A DNA stretch of 64,000 nt, from positions 822,824 through 886,823 of the forward strand of contig VUYV01000054.1 in assembly GCA_008711295.1 (NCBI GenBank). The letters are read 5' to 3'. The notes under the pieces were generated by a model, which searched no databases, was not told the DNA's origin, and was given only the letters and a program-made list of their open reading frames with translations. Below are positions 25,101 through 39,345 of the stretch, one piece after another. Both the position numbers and the translations under genes were made by a program. Each line of letters starts with the position of its first letter. The stretch's first letter is position 1. The stretch comes from Anarhynchus alexandrinus (Eukaryota; Chordata; Aves; Charadriiformes; Charadriidae).

Positions 25101-28100
25101 CTTGAATCCCTGTCGGTTTGAGGTTGTCCTAAATGGTAAACAGGTGATGTGGTAACTGCTAATTGAGCACTTAACTGTTATTATATAGAGTTGCTAAAGT
25201 TGCAGGAAGTTTTGTGTGAAGGGAGGGCATGAATTAGAGAAGGAAGGAAGGATGGAATAGAGGGAAAGGTTTTGTAAATTTTAGTGTGATGAGTTTGTTG
25301 TGGATTTTTTTAAGGTATTTATGTAAAATACAGAGTTGTGTAATTTAAGAATTGAAAGCTGTGCTGAGTTACTCTTCTAATTCAAATTCACTAACAGGAT
25401 ACTTGCACCAAATCATCTGAGCAGCTGAGGTTTGAACGTTTCCTATAGCAACCTCTTCTGGTACAGATGGCTGGATATACAACCTGCAGGTAAGTTTGGT
25501 GGGATTCTAGTACCGCAGTTCTAAGTAAATATGTTTAGTCAATTGAATAATTACTCATATTTTATCAGGAGTTCCCTGCAATGTGTGCCATCTCCCTTAC
25601 CACTGATGGTAGCTGTATTTTAAAACAAAGATTGTGAACTCTGTTCAGCCTTCTAAAGTGACATGGTTCAGAGCAGTAAAGTCTGAATGAAAACTGATAA
25701 TGTTCTGGGTACTATAGTGCCTAGAAGCAGCATTTCTCAGAAGCTTGTACCACTGTTTGCAGGCAGAAATCACCTTGGTCTGCCTGTATGCTGAGCTGTT
25801 GGGAAGGGACGTTACCATAGCTGCCTTGAGCTCAGTGCTGTGCTAGACCTGCCTGCAAGGCCAGGAATCTTACTTCAGCGTTTTTGCTGTACAACTTGTA
25901 AGCATATTGTAGCATAGGTAAGAGCTAGTGTCTGCTTGGTAGTGAGCCAACCAGGCTTGATTCTGCTTGCAAAGTACTCTAAGGATGACCTGTAGGTTCA
26001 ACACAAGACTAAGGTATGTCTAGCCAGAGCATGCAAAAGACATTGTGCCTCTTTTCAATTCTGTTTCCTCTTTGTATTTTCTATATTATCTTTATCAAAA
26101 GACTTGATTGTAATGCTTCCCATAACTGCTGAGAAATAAGCTTGGTGAGCAGGGGTATAGATTTGAACTGCTATGAGGAGGACAGAATGTACTTGCTGCT
26201 CAGTAACTTGTTAAAGCTAGTAAGCTCGGCAGGGCTCATGGGTCAGATGCTTAGAGTCTGACTAGCAGTATTTCCCAGCACTACACAGATGTGTGTATGT
26301 ACTCTTCTGTTCGTCTTCTCTGTTTTAAACTCATCTCTGTACTTTTTCTGGGGAAAGAGTTTTTAGCCAAGTTCCAGCCAAGTTCTGTTTGCTGCCTGTA
26401 TGCCCTGCACCCAGGGATGTTTAACAGAGAGTAATGCTACTAGATCTGAGCCCAGAACTGCTGTGGTAGCTCCCATAAGCTTTTCCTTTGCTCTTTGGCT
26501 CTGTGTGCCAGTGTGCTGCACTGGCAGGTTATCTATGAAGTACCTTATGTCACTGCAGCCGTTTCTGTGGATAGGTATGTGACTCTGTAAGAAATAATAA
26601 TAACTGGTGCTTCACTTCTTTCACTTAATTTGCTCTTGAAATCCAATGCAGAGTCTGAAAGTATTTCATTTAAGAGCTATAGTCTTTTGTTCCCATCGTA
26701 GTCTACATGAAGTGATGTCCACCATGTGAAATACAACACTTTCTTTAGAATGAATTAGGGTTGGTTTTGCTACTGGCAATACTAAATGCATCAAAAGGAA
26801 ACCAGGATGTTATTTCGTCATGTGATCTGTTATTTCTGCAACTACTTTGCATAATATAGCTATGCAAGTGTCTGTCTTTGTGAAAAATACCATTAATATA
26901 CCTGTTCCTTATATTTGTAGCTCTGCTTTCTGGACTTCAGAAATATCTTCAAATATCTTCAGAAATATGTTCAGTATATCTTCAAATTTGGACATCTCAA
27001 CAAGTAAGTTGTTTTTTCCACCAAAGTAAGTCACGTTTGTGTGAAAGTTGCACTACCTGCAAATTTGTACAAGTCATGTTATGTGTTCTTTACAAACCAG
27101 TAGAGCTTCTTTCTTTCCTTCTCATTTAATGTTTGCATTTTATAGCCATAAAAAGGCGTGGGGGGGAGAGGGCAGGTTACATGACAGGTTTTCTTGCATG
27201 AAATTAGGCTGTGAATGAGTTTAAAAATCCTTTTACAAATGAAAGGGTTAAAAAAGAGTCATTGGGATATAACATGGGCTTCTATTAATGAAGAATCACC
27301 AAAGAAAATGCTGAGATTGTTACTGTATGTTTCTTCTTGAAGAAAACAAATGTCAGAGCATGTTTCCTTACTTCCATCTGAAATATTTTCTTGAAGGCAG
27401 TTCTAGAAAGTGGGTGTAGAATAAATGTTTTTGATATTGCAAATGTATACAAAAGAACGTCATGCATTCACTTTACGTCACATAAACCTACCCAGTCTTA
27501 ATGGATTGCCCCTTCTTGCTAATCTATCTTGAAATAATTTGGTACTTGCTGTATTATTTAACGTTTTGCATAATTACAGTTTTTGATATATTGCTACTAT
27601 GTCACAGGAGATAGTATCTGCAAAGAAAAACAGGGCAAAAAAGTAAGTGTCACAGAATTAATGTTCCAGTTATAAATCTGCAAGCAAATTTGAACAGTCT
27701 GTTCTAAAATATTTTCTACTTCTGGCGTAGAAAGACAGAAAAGCTACGTTGGTAAGCTGCAGAAAGTGATGTGTTTGTGTGTATAGAGTGTAGGGGTTTT
27801 TGTGTGTGTTAAATCTGGCCAGATCTCTATGTGGTCTGAAGTCAGTACAGCTTTGCTGGTCAGGACCAGGCTAATGTGGAGCTAATTGTTGGCTTTAATG
27901 TTATGGTGGAGATCAGGCTTGATAGTCCCATCCTGTGTTGTATGTATGAATTTGTGCAAACCTTGTCCCATAAATTGCCTTCAATTTCTTTTTTTCAACA
28001 TAAAATCAAAATATGCTTAATCTACAAGGAGCCCAGAAAGATTTAGATCACTAGTGACCATTAGTATTATGTCCTGAGTCAAGGTGGCTAAAACCTATCC

Positions 28101-31100
28101 ACCTCTAAATTATGTCTTTCTGAATTTCTCTCTTTTTGAGAGATGGGATTGTTCATCTTTTCAAACAAATTTTCCTTTTCTAAAATATCTTCAAACATTT
28201 TTTTTTCAGACTTTCTTTCCAGAAGTTAGAAAGAAAACATGCAGTTTAAAATGTAACTAAAAATAAATCGATGCAAAAGAAGCCTTGCCTTATTTCAGTT
28301 TTACTATGGGTTTGGTGTGCTAATAGGACACATGTAGCTTGAGCATAGTAGGAAAGGACCTGCCTTTCTTGCCACTTATTCTTCCTGAGGGTATTCCTAG
28401 GCAGGGGAAGGTAAGGTGGGCTGTCTGTCAGCAGGGTGGTCTTCTGCTGCTCAGGCCTATGAGCTGAGTGGTGGCAGCTGTGCTGGTGGGGCTCGTTGCA
28501 CCGGGGAAAGTGGACAAATTTTCCCCAGCAGAGTTTTTCTTGAGGTAGCAATGTTGGTGGAGAGTGGGGTGTAATTTTACATCATTACTGCTGTATTGCT
28601 TTACGTTTTGTTGCAGAAGCTTCCCTCTTGTTTTCCTGCCTTCTGGTTACTTTCCTTGGTAAAAGATTATCTGTTTGAGCAAGGCTTTCGTATCTCACCA
28701 GGTAGCAAGAGTCTTTTTCTCCTGTAGCCCAGGCTTCAGGGGAGGCAAAAAAAAAAAAAGGCCAACAGAAAACCTAAGAGATCACATGGATGGCCTTCAG
28801 AAGACACCACTGAATAAATGTTTGTGATAGAGGTAGTTCTCTAAATGTGTTGTGCTCTTTCCAAGTATACCAGGAGGAAGTATGCCTCATTGACTGAGGA
28901 CGTTCATGGTTCTATTGAAAGATGGAAGAATGACTAAACAGAACACTTTATTTAAACAAACAAAAGGAAAAAAACTAAAAAAAAAAAAATCACCTCTGGC
29001 TCCTGGGTACCAGAAGCAATATTGTTTGCTTTGATCCTTCATTTGCACAGTAGGTAGTCATTTAATCTCTCTGATTCTAATTATAGTGGCAAGTACGTAT
29101 TGCCTGTTTCACTTTTGTTGTTGGGTTTTCTGTTCCAAGTATTGTAGTCCATGTAGGATTGCCTGGAAATGCTAAGTTTGTTCTTGATGTAAATCCATTG
29201 TCATCAGTTGCTTTTGAGTAGGGTTTCGGCCCATATCTGATGGAAGAGAAAGAACAGCACAGTGGTGTGCTGTGCGTGATGAGGAAATAACTAGGGCAAT
29301 CTTTACATCTCATCTAAGTGTCTGGCAGAGGATTCTTGTTCTTCAGCATGCCTGTCTGTTTCTTTAGACTTGCACACTTAAGTACGAGGATAGAGTTTTT
29401 TCAATTACACCTCTAATCTGATCTGTGCTGTTGGATCACTTTCTAAATGAGAGTGATAAATCTATGTAGCAATGGTGCTCTTTTTTCCCACTTATGGCAT
29501 CACTTTGCCTTTATTTTTATGGAAAGACTTAATGACATAAGGGAGTTGAAGCTTAACATACAACCATTCAACAGATCCATATGATAAGTAATGGAACATT
29601 TTACTTATGGCAAATATCACTTGGAGATATGTGGCAGTTAGAGATGTAGCTGATGAACTGCAGCTTTCTTGTCTTTCCTTCCCTTCTTGGTCTCTAACCC
29701 TGCTAATAAGCTTACAAGAACAAGCATAGTAAGTTTGGTTTCCTGTCTTATTCTAATTCTCTTGCATAAACATATCCACAAACTAAAGGCAAAATTCATA
29801 TGGATGTCTTAGTTGCATACTTGCTTTCTTTTCAGAAATGGAAGTTTTTGCTCAGCTGAACACTTCAGTTGCCCTGGCTACAAGCACTTTGTGTATTAAT
29901 GTTTTTTCTCCTTATCGTAACTTGTCAGTAGCTTTCTGTGGAAGAGGAAAATGACAATTCCACCAGTCTCTTCAGTTTTGATAAAATCAATGGTATCTGA
30001 GTTGCTGCTGGCAAATGTTTCTTAGCTCTGTGGTGAAATTCTTTTCCAAAGTTGAGAGGAAAAACACCTTTAAAACACATTGCCTGGACACTCAGGTGGA
30101 GTATGGGAGATCTGGCTCAAAAACTCAATGTCCTCCATTTGTTTTTAGAGGTCCATCTAAAGCAGCAGACTGGTTGGCCATGGCTGGCTGTATGAGCTCT
30201 TCTGCTCAACTTTGTGTAACCGAATCTAACAGGAGCTTTTTCTTCCATACAGCACCTGAGGGTGCTGATCAAATCATCATTTCAACCAGATTTTGGCAGG
30301 ATGTGGAAAACTCACTGTGGCGTAACCTGAAGCTTTCTATTTGTATGGACTTAAGATATCTACTTCTGGCTTTGAATGAGGCACAGCAACAGCTGGTAAC
30401 TAGTTATCTCATGTAGTATGGCTCCTGAAAACTCAAATGGGCACCAAAAGCTGATGGGTGTCATTCCTCGCCTGCATTTAGCCTCAGTTAACACTGGTTA
30501 AGTCTTTACTAACACTTTCTAAAGAAACTTTTTGGCTATTTGTAATTGCACCTTGTGAGATCACCTGGAGAGTTTGTGCTCTACAGAAGAAATCTTTGAT
30601 GCTGACATTGTGATTGCAGAGCTCACCTCTGTCATCAAGCATGGGTGAAATGGGGGATGTTTCCATCAGCCTGTGGGCGAGCCCTGGAAATCGTGTAGCT
30701 AAAACTAAGCACAGTAAGAGCCTCAACCACTGCCAGGGTCCTGAGCAATGTGTATTTTATATGATTTTGGAAAAGCTGATTTTGGAGACTACAGGCAAAC
30801 TCTGCTTGTAAAGGCTAGCTTATTTGCCTGTTGCTAACACTACTGGATCTGTGTCGGGCTAGGTCTGGGTCTTGGATTATTTCCTGATAGACCACAGCTT
30901 TGGAGCTAGTGTGTTATCACAAATTAACTGAAACATCTGCTTTGTAATAGTCACATTTTCTTTCTTAGATTGCTGAACCAGCACTATGCAATTGTAATTT
31001 GTTGTGAGGATATATTACCTTTTAGTGCTCTGTTAATTTGCCAAGTGTTAGGTGTCTGTCTTTCAGCAGCATTAGCACATGGAACTCTGGCTTTCTTGGT

Positions 31101-34100
31101 TTTGTTCCTTTTAACTATTATTCCATGTCATCAGCACACTGAGTCACCCAACACACTAAAGTTGTTTGGTAATATTCCTGGAACACTGTATAAACTAGTT
31201 TATTCTGAGAAGTTACAAACTAACACCAACATATTCTTACTCAGCAGACGTACTCCTCTTAATCATTAAAACTTATTCCAGTTGACACCAAAGTAAGCGC
31301 ACTTCTTGCTGCTTTTTGTTCCTAGTAGATTTTTGGTCGAATGTGTTATTTCCCAAACCTCTGGTATTGGAATATCTCTCAGGTGGTGCTATCAAGCACC
31401 CCTGAGCAGCTCTATGTAGAAAAATTGTTCTTTTCAGATATCTGTATGAGGAAAGGGAGCTTTGATGGTGCAGCAAAGTTTAATCTTCTTACTCTAAAAC
31501 TGCAGTGTTTGTGCACACATATAGAGGTGAGGATGATAGAAATGTAAGATGAGGTTTACATGGTTGTGGCTGTATAGTACGTTAGAAGAAAAAACGTACA
31601 TTTTTAAACATTAAAGTTCATCGTGTTTACTGACACAAATCCCAGCAGTGGGTGGAGAGATTCATAACAAGTGCTTTTAATTTTTCAAAGCTGATATTGG
31701 CTAGTTTTGTATTCTGTCCCCCTTTCCTGTGCACAATGTAAGAATGATTGATTATGCAAGAAGTTATGGAGTAGGAATTTCTTGGATTAGAATTGTTTGG
31801 TGGTAACAACTGCTGCCAAAACAAACCTCTGTGTTTTATATACCCTTTAAAGAGATATATAAACGCTTCTTTTTAAATCATAACCAGAAAAAGGTGGTGG
31901 TGGAAGGTATTGTTTTGTGATTGGCTAGTTCTAAGCTTGTGTGCTTTACAGAAGACATGTAACCTTTGGGAAGGAAGGGATCACTTCTGAAAATCCCTCC
32001 AAGACTGCCATTGGTAAATAAATGTGCTCCCTGGCTCCTTGCCAAGCCTTGGGATTGCATCTGTCCTTTTAGAGTTTGCTTTGTTAATGTGAAGGAGACT
32101 CTGTGCTGTTGTATGTGTTGTCTCTTCTAACTGGAGTAAGAGAACTGACCTTTTGAAGGATAATTAATTGGATTTTCCTTCCTTTTTTTTTTGTTTGCTA
32201 GTTTCCTACTGAACTTAAGCTGTAAGTGTAGAGACCTGCTGGTTCTGTGGTTTGTAGCACTGCACCTTCACTCCATCTTATCAAGGCAGCAAATTATAAA
32301 GCTCTGATATCTACTGATATTGAATAAAGGATTCAGTGGGTAGCTAATATTCCAATATACACAGGCATCATACACTTGTATAGAAGTTTTGAACAGGAAA
32401 CAAACTTGTAAATGTTGCTGAATGTCTGTACACAGTATATAGTGAGCAGATAGCAAAATTTGAAGGCTAATTTGCAGACCATTTAAATGCACTTTTCCCC
32501 CCTCGTTCTTTATATGGGCAACAGTGGATGAAATGGGGGAAAGGCCAGGATTTTACATTTCATTCCAGGTACTAAATAAGCTTTCCCGTATGATGATGGA
32601 GCAAGCTGGGTTGTGTAGCTGGTAATCAGAGCACTTAGGAAAGCACCCAGTCAGTGTTTTGAACACTCAGCAGCGTTGGGAATTCACCTCTCCTCTAAGT
32701 GTACCACCGTTGGCAGTAACATTGACCAGATGAGAAGGGCTGAAATAGCTGTGTCAGAAACATGGTGTATCTTTATGGTGGAGGAAATAGGCAAAACTGT
32801 CATGCAAGTAATAGCTAGAAGAATAATCCATATAATTCTCAGCTGGCAAGTGATCCTAATGAGGATGATAATGCTTACATAATGAAGGTGCTAAACATCT
32901 AGAGAACTTGCATGTGAATTTTGAAAAGTTCAATTCCAGATTACTTCCTTCAGATACTGGGTCCTAAATTGACTTAGTATGCTCATCATTTTAGGGTGCT
33001 ATTTCTTTTTGACACTGATGTTTTCTGTACGACTTCTAAATTTCTTTAGAAAGTCAGAAAAATGTATCAATCCTTCATGGAGGGGCAGAATTCCAATTTG
33101 TATTTGTGTGAAATTCCATCAGTATGCTACTTAAAACACTACTCAAGCTCTCATTTAGCAAATTTTAGTTCATGTTTGAACTTAAAAAGGTTTTTCCCTT
33201 CTTTTACACACATATCAGTACTAATTCATTCATCAATGAGTAATAGCTGGTAAGTTTCCAGATTCTAGCAGTCTCTGAAGAAAACTTATACAGATCTGCA
33301 TTGTTTACTGTAGCAGGAAGGCAGAAATAAGCTGCACCTGTGATAATGCCAACTTTTTAAGCAATTACTAAAAGGGAACAAAAGTGATGCATCTCAATGA
33401 ATATTTATTAATGTGCTAAAACAACATGAGCTGCTTAATTGGCTACTGTCTGTTCTGCAACATGTATGTACCCATTATATTTTCAGTAATGTCAGCTATT
33501 AGCTATGCCACCTTCCTCTTGTTAAACAAACAAATTGCAATCTTCACAAAGTGGAGGTAAATATGAATTTCACTGTAAACAGGTTGGTCAGTCTGCTTTG
33601 TATGGACTAAACTGCGACACGATCGAGGAGAAGTATAGCTTTTGGCAGTCTTCTGGTCTAATTTGGAACAAGACTAAAAAAGCAGTTTTTAAGTGATTTT
33701 TATTTTTTTTTAAGGTGTCTCTTCTCAATAATGGCAAAGGGTAAGTTGTTGAGGTTTAACAAATTTTAGGTCTTTTAATGTGAGTCTGTGAATGGAAGAC
33801 AGTAAAGTCTAACAATTAGACTTGGATGATTGTTTGAAGAGTATCTCCAAACTTTTTTGGCTCTTTTCATTAACCAAGCCCTGCACAATCCTAATACTTT
33901 GGTTAAAAGCAGACACAAATACACCTATAATTCTGTTAAGATACCCTGTATATAAGAAAAAGAATATCTATTTCTACATAGAACATGGTTAAGGTGAGTA
34001 ACAGTTACACAAGCTCCTTGTTGCTGTTCTGTGTGGGGCTTGGTTCTCCCAGGGTGGGCTTATGTCAGGTCACTTCAAATTCCACCTGTTGTTGAAAAGA

Positions 34101-34740
34101 TAAGCTCCTGAGCTCAGCAGCTGGCTGAATACCAGAGTACATGAGTGCACAAACCATCAGCAAAGATGTGGAGCTTGTTTCTCTAGTATCAGAATTTCAA
34201 CTCTGCTTTTAGGATTTAAACCATACGCAGCCTTTTATATCCCTTCTGAAAATTATCTTCTCTTTACATGAGAAGGATAAAAAGCAGTAGTCCCAAATTA
34301 TATGTACTTCTGCTATAGGTTCATAGAAGGAGTCTGCCTTGTTTCTTAATTGTAAGCTCAGCTGTATTTTGATTTCCTTCAAATTCTGATAGTTGTACGT
34401 GGGACAGAATATTATGTAGTTGTAACAAAAGGCAGATAACTTCCCATGCTTTCCTTGCTTAACATAGATATTTGTGGTCACTGTATAATATATATGTATA
34501 TCTATTGAGCATATTATAAATCAGTCTTTCTAAGAATGCTTAACTGCTTTTATTAACTCTGAAGATTGACAGTTAATATTCTATTGTCTAATCAGAAGTA
34601 GCACCATTTTAGCACGTTGAGGCCTTCTTATGTGCTACATACTTGTAGTAGTAAATAAAGCCACACTGTTCTTCGAAATTGGATGGCAGGAATAAGGGGT
34701 CTGTTTTGAAATTTAAGCACAGCCACTATATAAAATGAGA
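22166..34740. other. Intergenic DNA, no gene seen
   Basis: About 12.5 kb of AT-rich sequence. The longest plus-strand frame (30015-30416, 133 codons) has no recognisable domain. A short tandem repeat lies at 24630-24671. No exon, RNA gene or transposon could be supported. Confidence 0.55.
24630..24671. repeat. 22-bp tandem duplication, two copies
   Basis: AAATCAGTGCAATAGTGACT followed by AC and then the same 20 bases with one change (AATAGCGACT). Two copies only. Confidence 0.85.
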
Positions 34741-34750
34741 TTGGTCTCTA

Positions 34751-35555
34751 AGGGGGGGGAAATAACTTAAGAACAGTAACGCAAAAAATGGGACTAGTCT
34801 TAAGAATCCAGAGGGGCATGCACAGTAACTAACCAATATACTTGGATTAACTGAACTATTCAGGACCTTTAATGAAGCCAGATGCTTCTAATGGTGGGGA
34901 GGAGAAAAACCTAAACAGAAAACAAAAAACTCCCCCTGGGTCTTCAAGGCTGTACTGGCGGGGCGAGAAGCTGATGCAGTAAGAACTTGAAAGGTAAGAG
35001 TGTGGGTTTGTTGTGTGGGGTTTTTTTTGGTTGTTTTTGGTTTGGTTTTTTTTTGAGTTGTGGTGGTTTTTTCCTCTCTGCANTGGGGGGAAAATAACTT
35101 AAGAACAGTAACGTATACATTCCCATTCTAGACACTGTTATCTGCAGTTCTAGGAGTGCTTTGGCATCACCTGTCATTAGATAGAATTGTTTTGTTCCCT
35201 TAGGATGTTGTATTACTAGCAGGAACAGGAAAAAAGGGTTACAGCAGCAGGTGGTGCAGATGTAGTACGGTTGTAAAGATACCATTATACTTGAAGTANT
35301 TTTTGGTTGTTTTTGGTTTGGTTTTTTTTTGAGTTGTGGTGGTTTTTTCCTCTCTGCAGAAAGTAGTTTTTATACATTCCCATTCTAGACATTGTTATCT
35401 GCAGTTCTAGGAGTGCTTTGGCATCACCTGTCATTAGATAGAATTGTTTTGTTCCCTTAGGATGTTGTATTACTAGCAGGAATAGGAAAAAAGGGTTACA
35501 GCAGCAGGTGGTGCACATGTAGTACGGTTGTAAAGATACCATTATACTTGAAGTA
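34751..35555. repeat. Nested near-identical duplications with single-N joins (probable assembly artefact)
   Basis: 35114-35298 is repeated at 35371-35555 (offset 257) with three differences seen by eye. 35024-35082 is repeated at 35300-35358 (offset 276). The G-run plus AAATAACTTAAGAACAGTAACG near 34751-34781 recurs near 35084-35113. Single N bases stand at 35083 and 35299, exactly at the junctions. This pattern fits a gap-filling or haplotype-join error better than a biological tandem repeat. Confidence 0.85.
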
Positions 35556-38060
35556 AAAGTTCTCCTGTGGAAGATGCTGGTCACATATCAAAGAACTAAA
35601 TTGGGGAGCTGTAATTAAACAAGGAAGTCAGACCTGCATATTGTTAAATGTGATCTTTAACAAAGAATAAGACAGTTAAAGAAACAAATAACTGTTCATC
35701 TAAGCTAACTACATCTCTTTATACACCAAAAAGGCTAGGATTTTTGTTAATACTATTGGTGAGCTTACTCATTTTTGGAGTCCAGTTGGGTTTTTGTGTG
35801 TGTGAGATTAGCCACATGTTCTAGAAACTGTTGTAACTGCTTTAGGCATTATTGGGAAATTACTTTCTTGCTGGGAGCTGATGAGGCCTTTTGGATGTCT
35901 TTGGGAGCTTTCAAACTGATGCTTGTCAGTAGTGTTACTTTTAAAAACATGAACTAGAAATGGAGGGAAGCATGAGACCTATGGCTACATGACAGAAATT
36001 ATGGGCTGTATCCAGTTGCTGGCTTTCTCGTCTCTCTGGGCAGTTGTGGTTGAACAGCAATGCTGAATGGAAGGGATGTTTCCAGCTGAACTTTAATACT
36101 TAAAGTGACAGAGTGACATAACTGGTGTGTTTGTGTGTTGAAATCAATGCGGCTTTGGAGAGGCTGGAAAGGAGATGTGTAAAGGGGTAGGACTTGCATG
36201 TTTCCTAATCTTTTCCCTAAATACTGTACTGTTTGTAAAGCTACCTTTGAAATCTCACTTCTGTACCATGGAGAAATTCTTCTCTTGCTATCCCCATACG
36301 TGTCCAGGTGGAACTTGTTGTTCATCCTCTTTTCTGATCAGTGTGAGTCAGGAACAGTGCAGGACTGACACAGGAATAAAATATGATGTACTTTATATGA
36401 AATTTGTTCACCTTGTGCCTTTGCTTTTAAAGCACTGTTTCATGGGTGTTCTTTCTCTTGTGCTTTTTTTGATTGATGTTGTAGGTATAGGCACATCCCC
36501 TCTTGTGACACTGTACTTCTTGTTTCTTCACTTATCTGAGAATCTGGTCTGGGATTAATTCTGCACTGGATAGTGTGGTTTCATCTGCCATTTCATTTGT
36601 CATGCTGCAGTAAAGCAGAGTACACTTTGTGCTTTTAGCTTCAGTGAGCTTTATCGCTCATTAATTGTCACAGACTTTAATCATTTGTTGATGTAAATTC
36701 TTTTCATATCTCTCACTTCACATTAAGAAGGAGGTTAATGGTAAGCAGCTGAATATAAATGACAAATCTAACAATGCAATTGTTTCCTGATAGAGCTCTT
36801 TAGACTAGAAGCAGTAACAATTTAATCTTCCTGAATGTGCTTGAGGACCATGTTTTTCTTTATCACCTGAGACAAGACTCTGTCCAGGCAGGTCCTATGC
36901 CTGTCCAGGCAAGTCTACTTTGTACATCTATCAAGAGAGCTGTTTGGCCAAGAAAAGAAGAGTGGAGCTCCACATGAGAAAAATAGCAACAGTGGAAAAC
37001 GGACCCAAAAGTCATTGTAATTCACTGAGAAACAAAGGAATGTTGAGTTTCTATACTGGTATTTCCCATGGGATCCAAATTGCCTCCTTTACAACATTGG
37101 TCATAAATACTTTTTTCATTGCTTCAGTAATATTACACATCTGGGCTAAATATGATGAGTCTTAGATCTTGCTGTTCCAATGTGTGCTGGTGCATTTGCA
37201 TGAATGGACTGTGCACAAGTTGGGAGGGAGAAGAAAGATTCCGACTTCCTCCACATGTGGTAGACTTTAAATTGTTTGTAAGGGTTTTAGAAAGTTTTGT
37301 GTTAGACTAAATGGGAAGCCATAGTCTTTTTATAGTTTTGTTTCTCTTCTTTCTTAGCTCTTGTTATTTCTGGTCTTGCAGGAGTGGTGTCTTAATTAAA
37401 ACATTCTGCCTTCTGAAGTCTGTTGGTCACATGTTAATTCTGTTTTTAAATTAAAAAAATCAAATAAATTGGAATGAGAAGTCTGTTTGAAATGTTAGTT
37501 TTCTAATTTATGTTTAGATTGTTTTTTTAGATGTTTGACTGGTGCAGTTTGCTTCTCTAAATGTCTCTGTATACCTAAATGATTAAGACCAATTGTTTTG
37601 TGGGTTTTTCAAGCTGTACATATTGAATACTTTTCTAATATAAAAATACAGAATTATGCACTCTTACTGAAATAGAAGATGTAATTTAGGATGGCTTGAT
37701 GTGGTAATGTGGATATTCTGGGTTTAGTTTGGAATTTTAGAGGAATTTATCTTAATAAATAGCTGGATCTTATTCATATTGTCCCTTAATTTTTAACCCT
37801 ATCCCTTTGAACACTTAATTACCATTAACAGCATGGCAATAGCACCTTAAGCTATTCTGTAACAGATAGATTACATGAAGTACAGCACTGTGGTTAAGTT
37901 GCCTTTTTTGCAGAGCAACATTTATCTGGTTGTAGCAGGTAAAGAAGGTGCCCCCATTTGTTGTGGTTTTCCATTCCTAGAGTCCTGAAAATCCAGCTGC
38001 TTTGTGAGGGAAGGCCAATGGAGATGGATCAAGCTGTCCTGCAGCCTGCTCCTGGGATAT
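35556..38060. other. Intergenic DNA, no gene seen
   Basis: About 2.5 kb. A plus-strand frame at 36175-36558 (127 codons) is hydrophobic and unrecognised. A small direct repeat of CTGTCCAGGCA occurs near 36880-36910. Confidence 0.55.
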
Positions 38061-39345
38061 CATAGAATCGTTCAGCTTGGAAAAGGCCTTTAAGATCATG
38101 GAGTCCAACCATTAACCTAGCACTGCCAAGTCCTCCACTAAACTATGTCCCTGAGGACCATATCTACACGTCTTTATTATATATTATTATATCTATATCT
38201 CCAGGGATGGTGAGTCCACCACTTTCCTGGGAAGCCTGTTCCAATGCTTGATAACCCTTTCAGTGAAGAAATTTTTCCTAATATCTACTCCAAACCTCCA
38301 CTGGCACAACTTGAGGCTGTTTCCTCTCATCTTATCACTTCCTACTTGGGTGAAGAAGCTGACCCCCACCTTGCTACAACCTCCTGTCAGGTCATTATAG
38401 GGAGCTATAAGGTCTCCCCTGAGCCTCCTTTTTTTTCAGACTAAGCAATCTCAGTTCCCTCTGCCATTACTCATAAGACTTGTGCTCTAGACCCTTTCCC
38501 AGCTTTGTTGCTTTTCTTTGACACACTGCAGCACCTCAATGTCTTTCTTGTAGTGAGGGGCCCAAACCTGAACACAGTATCTGAGCTGCGCCCTCACCAA
38601 TGCTGAGTATAGGGGGATGATCACTTCTCTAGTCCTGCTGGCCACACTGTTTCTGATACAAGCAAGGATGCTGTTGGCTGCCTTGGCCACCTGGCACACT
38701 GCTGGCTCATTCAGGTGGCTGTCAACCAATGCCTCCAGCTCCTTCTCCACCAGGCAGCTTTCCAGCCACTCTTTCCCAAACCTGTAGTGTTGCATGGGGT
38801 TGTTGTGGCCCAAGTGCAGGACCCAGCAATTTGCCTTGTTGAACCTTATATAACTGGCCTCAACCTGTTAATACAGACTGTCCAGATCTCTTTGTAGAGC
38901 CTTCTTACCCTCAAGCAGATCAACACTTCTGTCCAACTTAGTGTCAGCTGTGAAGTTACTGAGGGAGCACTCGATCTGCTCATCTAAGTCATTGATAAAG
39001 ATATTAACAGAACAAGCCCCAATACCGAGCCCTGGGGAACACCACTTGTGATTGGCCGCCAACTGGATTTGACTCCATTCACCATGACTCTTCTTGCCTT
39101 GCCATCCAGCCAGTTTTTTTACACAGGGAAGAGTATGCCCATCCAAGCCACGAGCAGCCATTTTATCCAGGAGAATGCTGTGGGAAACAGTGTCAAAGGT
39201 GTTACTAAAGTCCAGATAGACAACATCCACAGCCTCTTCCTCATCCACTAAGTGGGTCACCTTGCCATAGAAGGAGACCAGGTTAGTCAAGCAGGACCTG
39301 CCTTTCATATAGCTATCACCTGTCTTTTCTTCCTTGTGGAGGTGG
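38061..39345 (-). mobile_element. CR1 LINE, 3' part with degraded reverse transcriptase (ORF2)
   Basis: Minus-strand orientation. The 3' end lies at 38061, where plus-strand CATAGAAT is the complement of the CR1 terminal octamer ATTCTATG, followed by the typical GGAAAAGGCCTTTAAGATCATGGAGTCCAACC. The reverse-transcriptase region reads [13 protein letters not shown], then [19 protein letters not shown] (motif A with its Asp kept), then [20 protein letters not shown]. Motif C, normally FADD in CR1, reads FTAD, so one catalytic Asp is lost. A stop at about 38868-38870 and small indels break the frame. The C-terminal part (about 38813-38487) keeps [11 protein letters not shown] and [13 protein letters not shown]. 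Cannot be active. Confidence 0.95.

Noticed and set aside
30015..30416. 133-codon plus-strand frame
   Set aside because: No recognised family, no promoter or splice signals around it; consistent with chance.
36175..36558. 127-codon hydrophobic plus-strand frame
   Set aside because: T-rich DNA gives hydrophobic frames by default; no family match that I can name.
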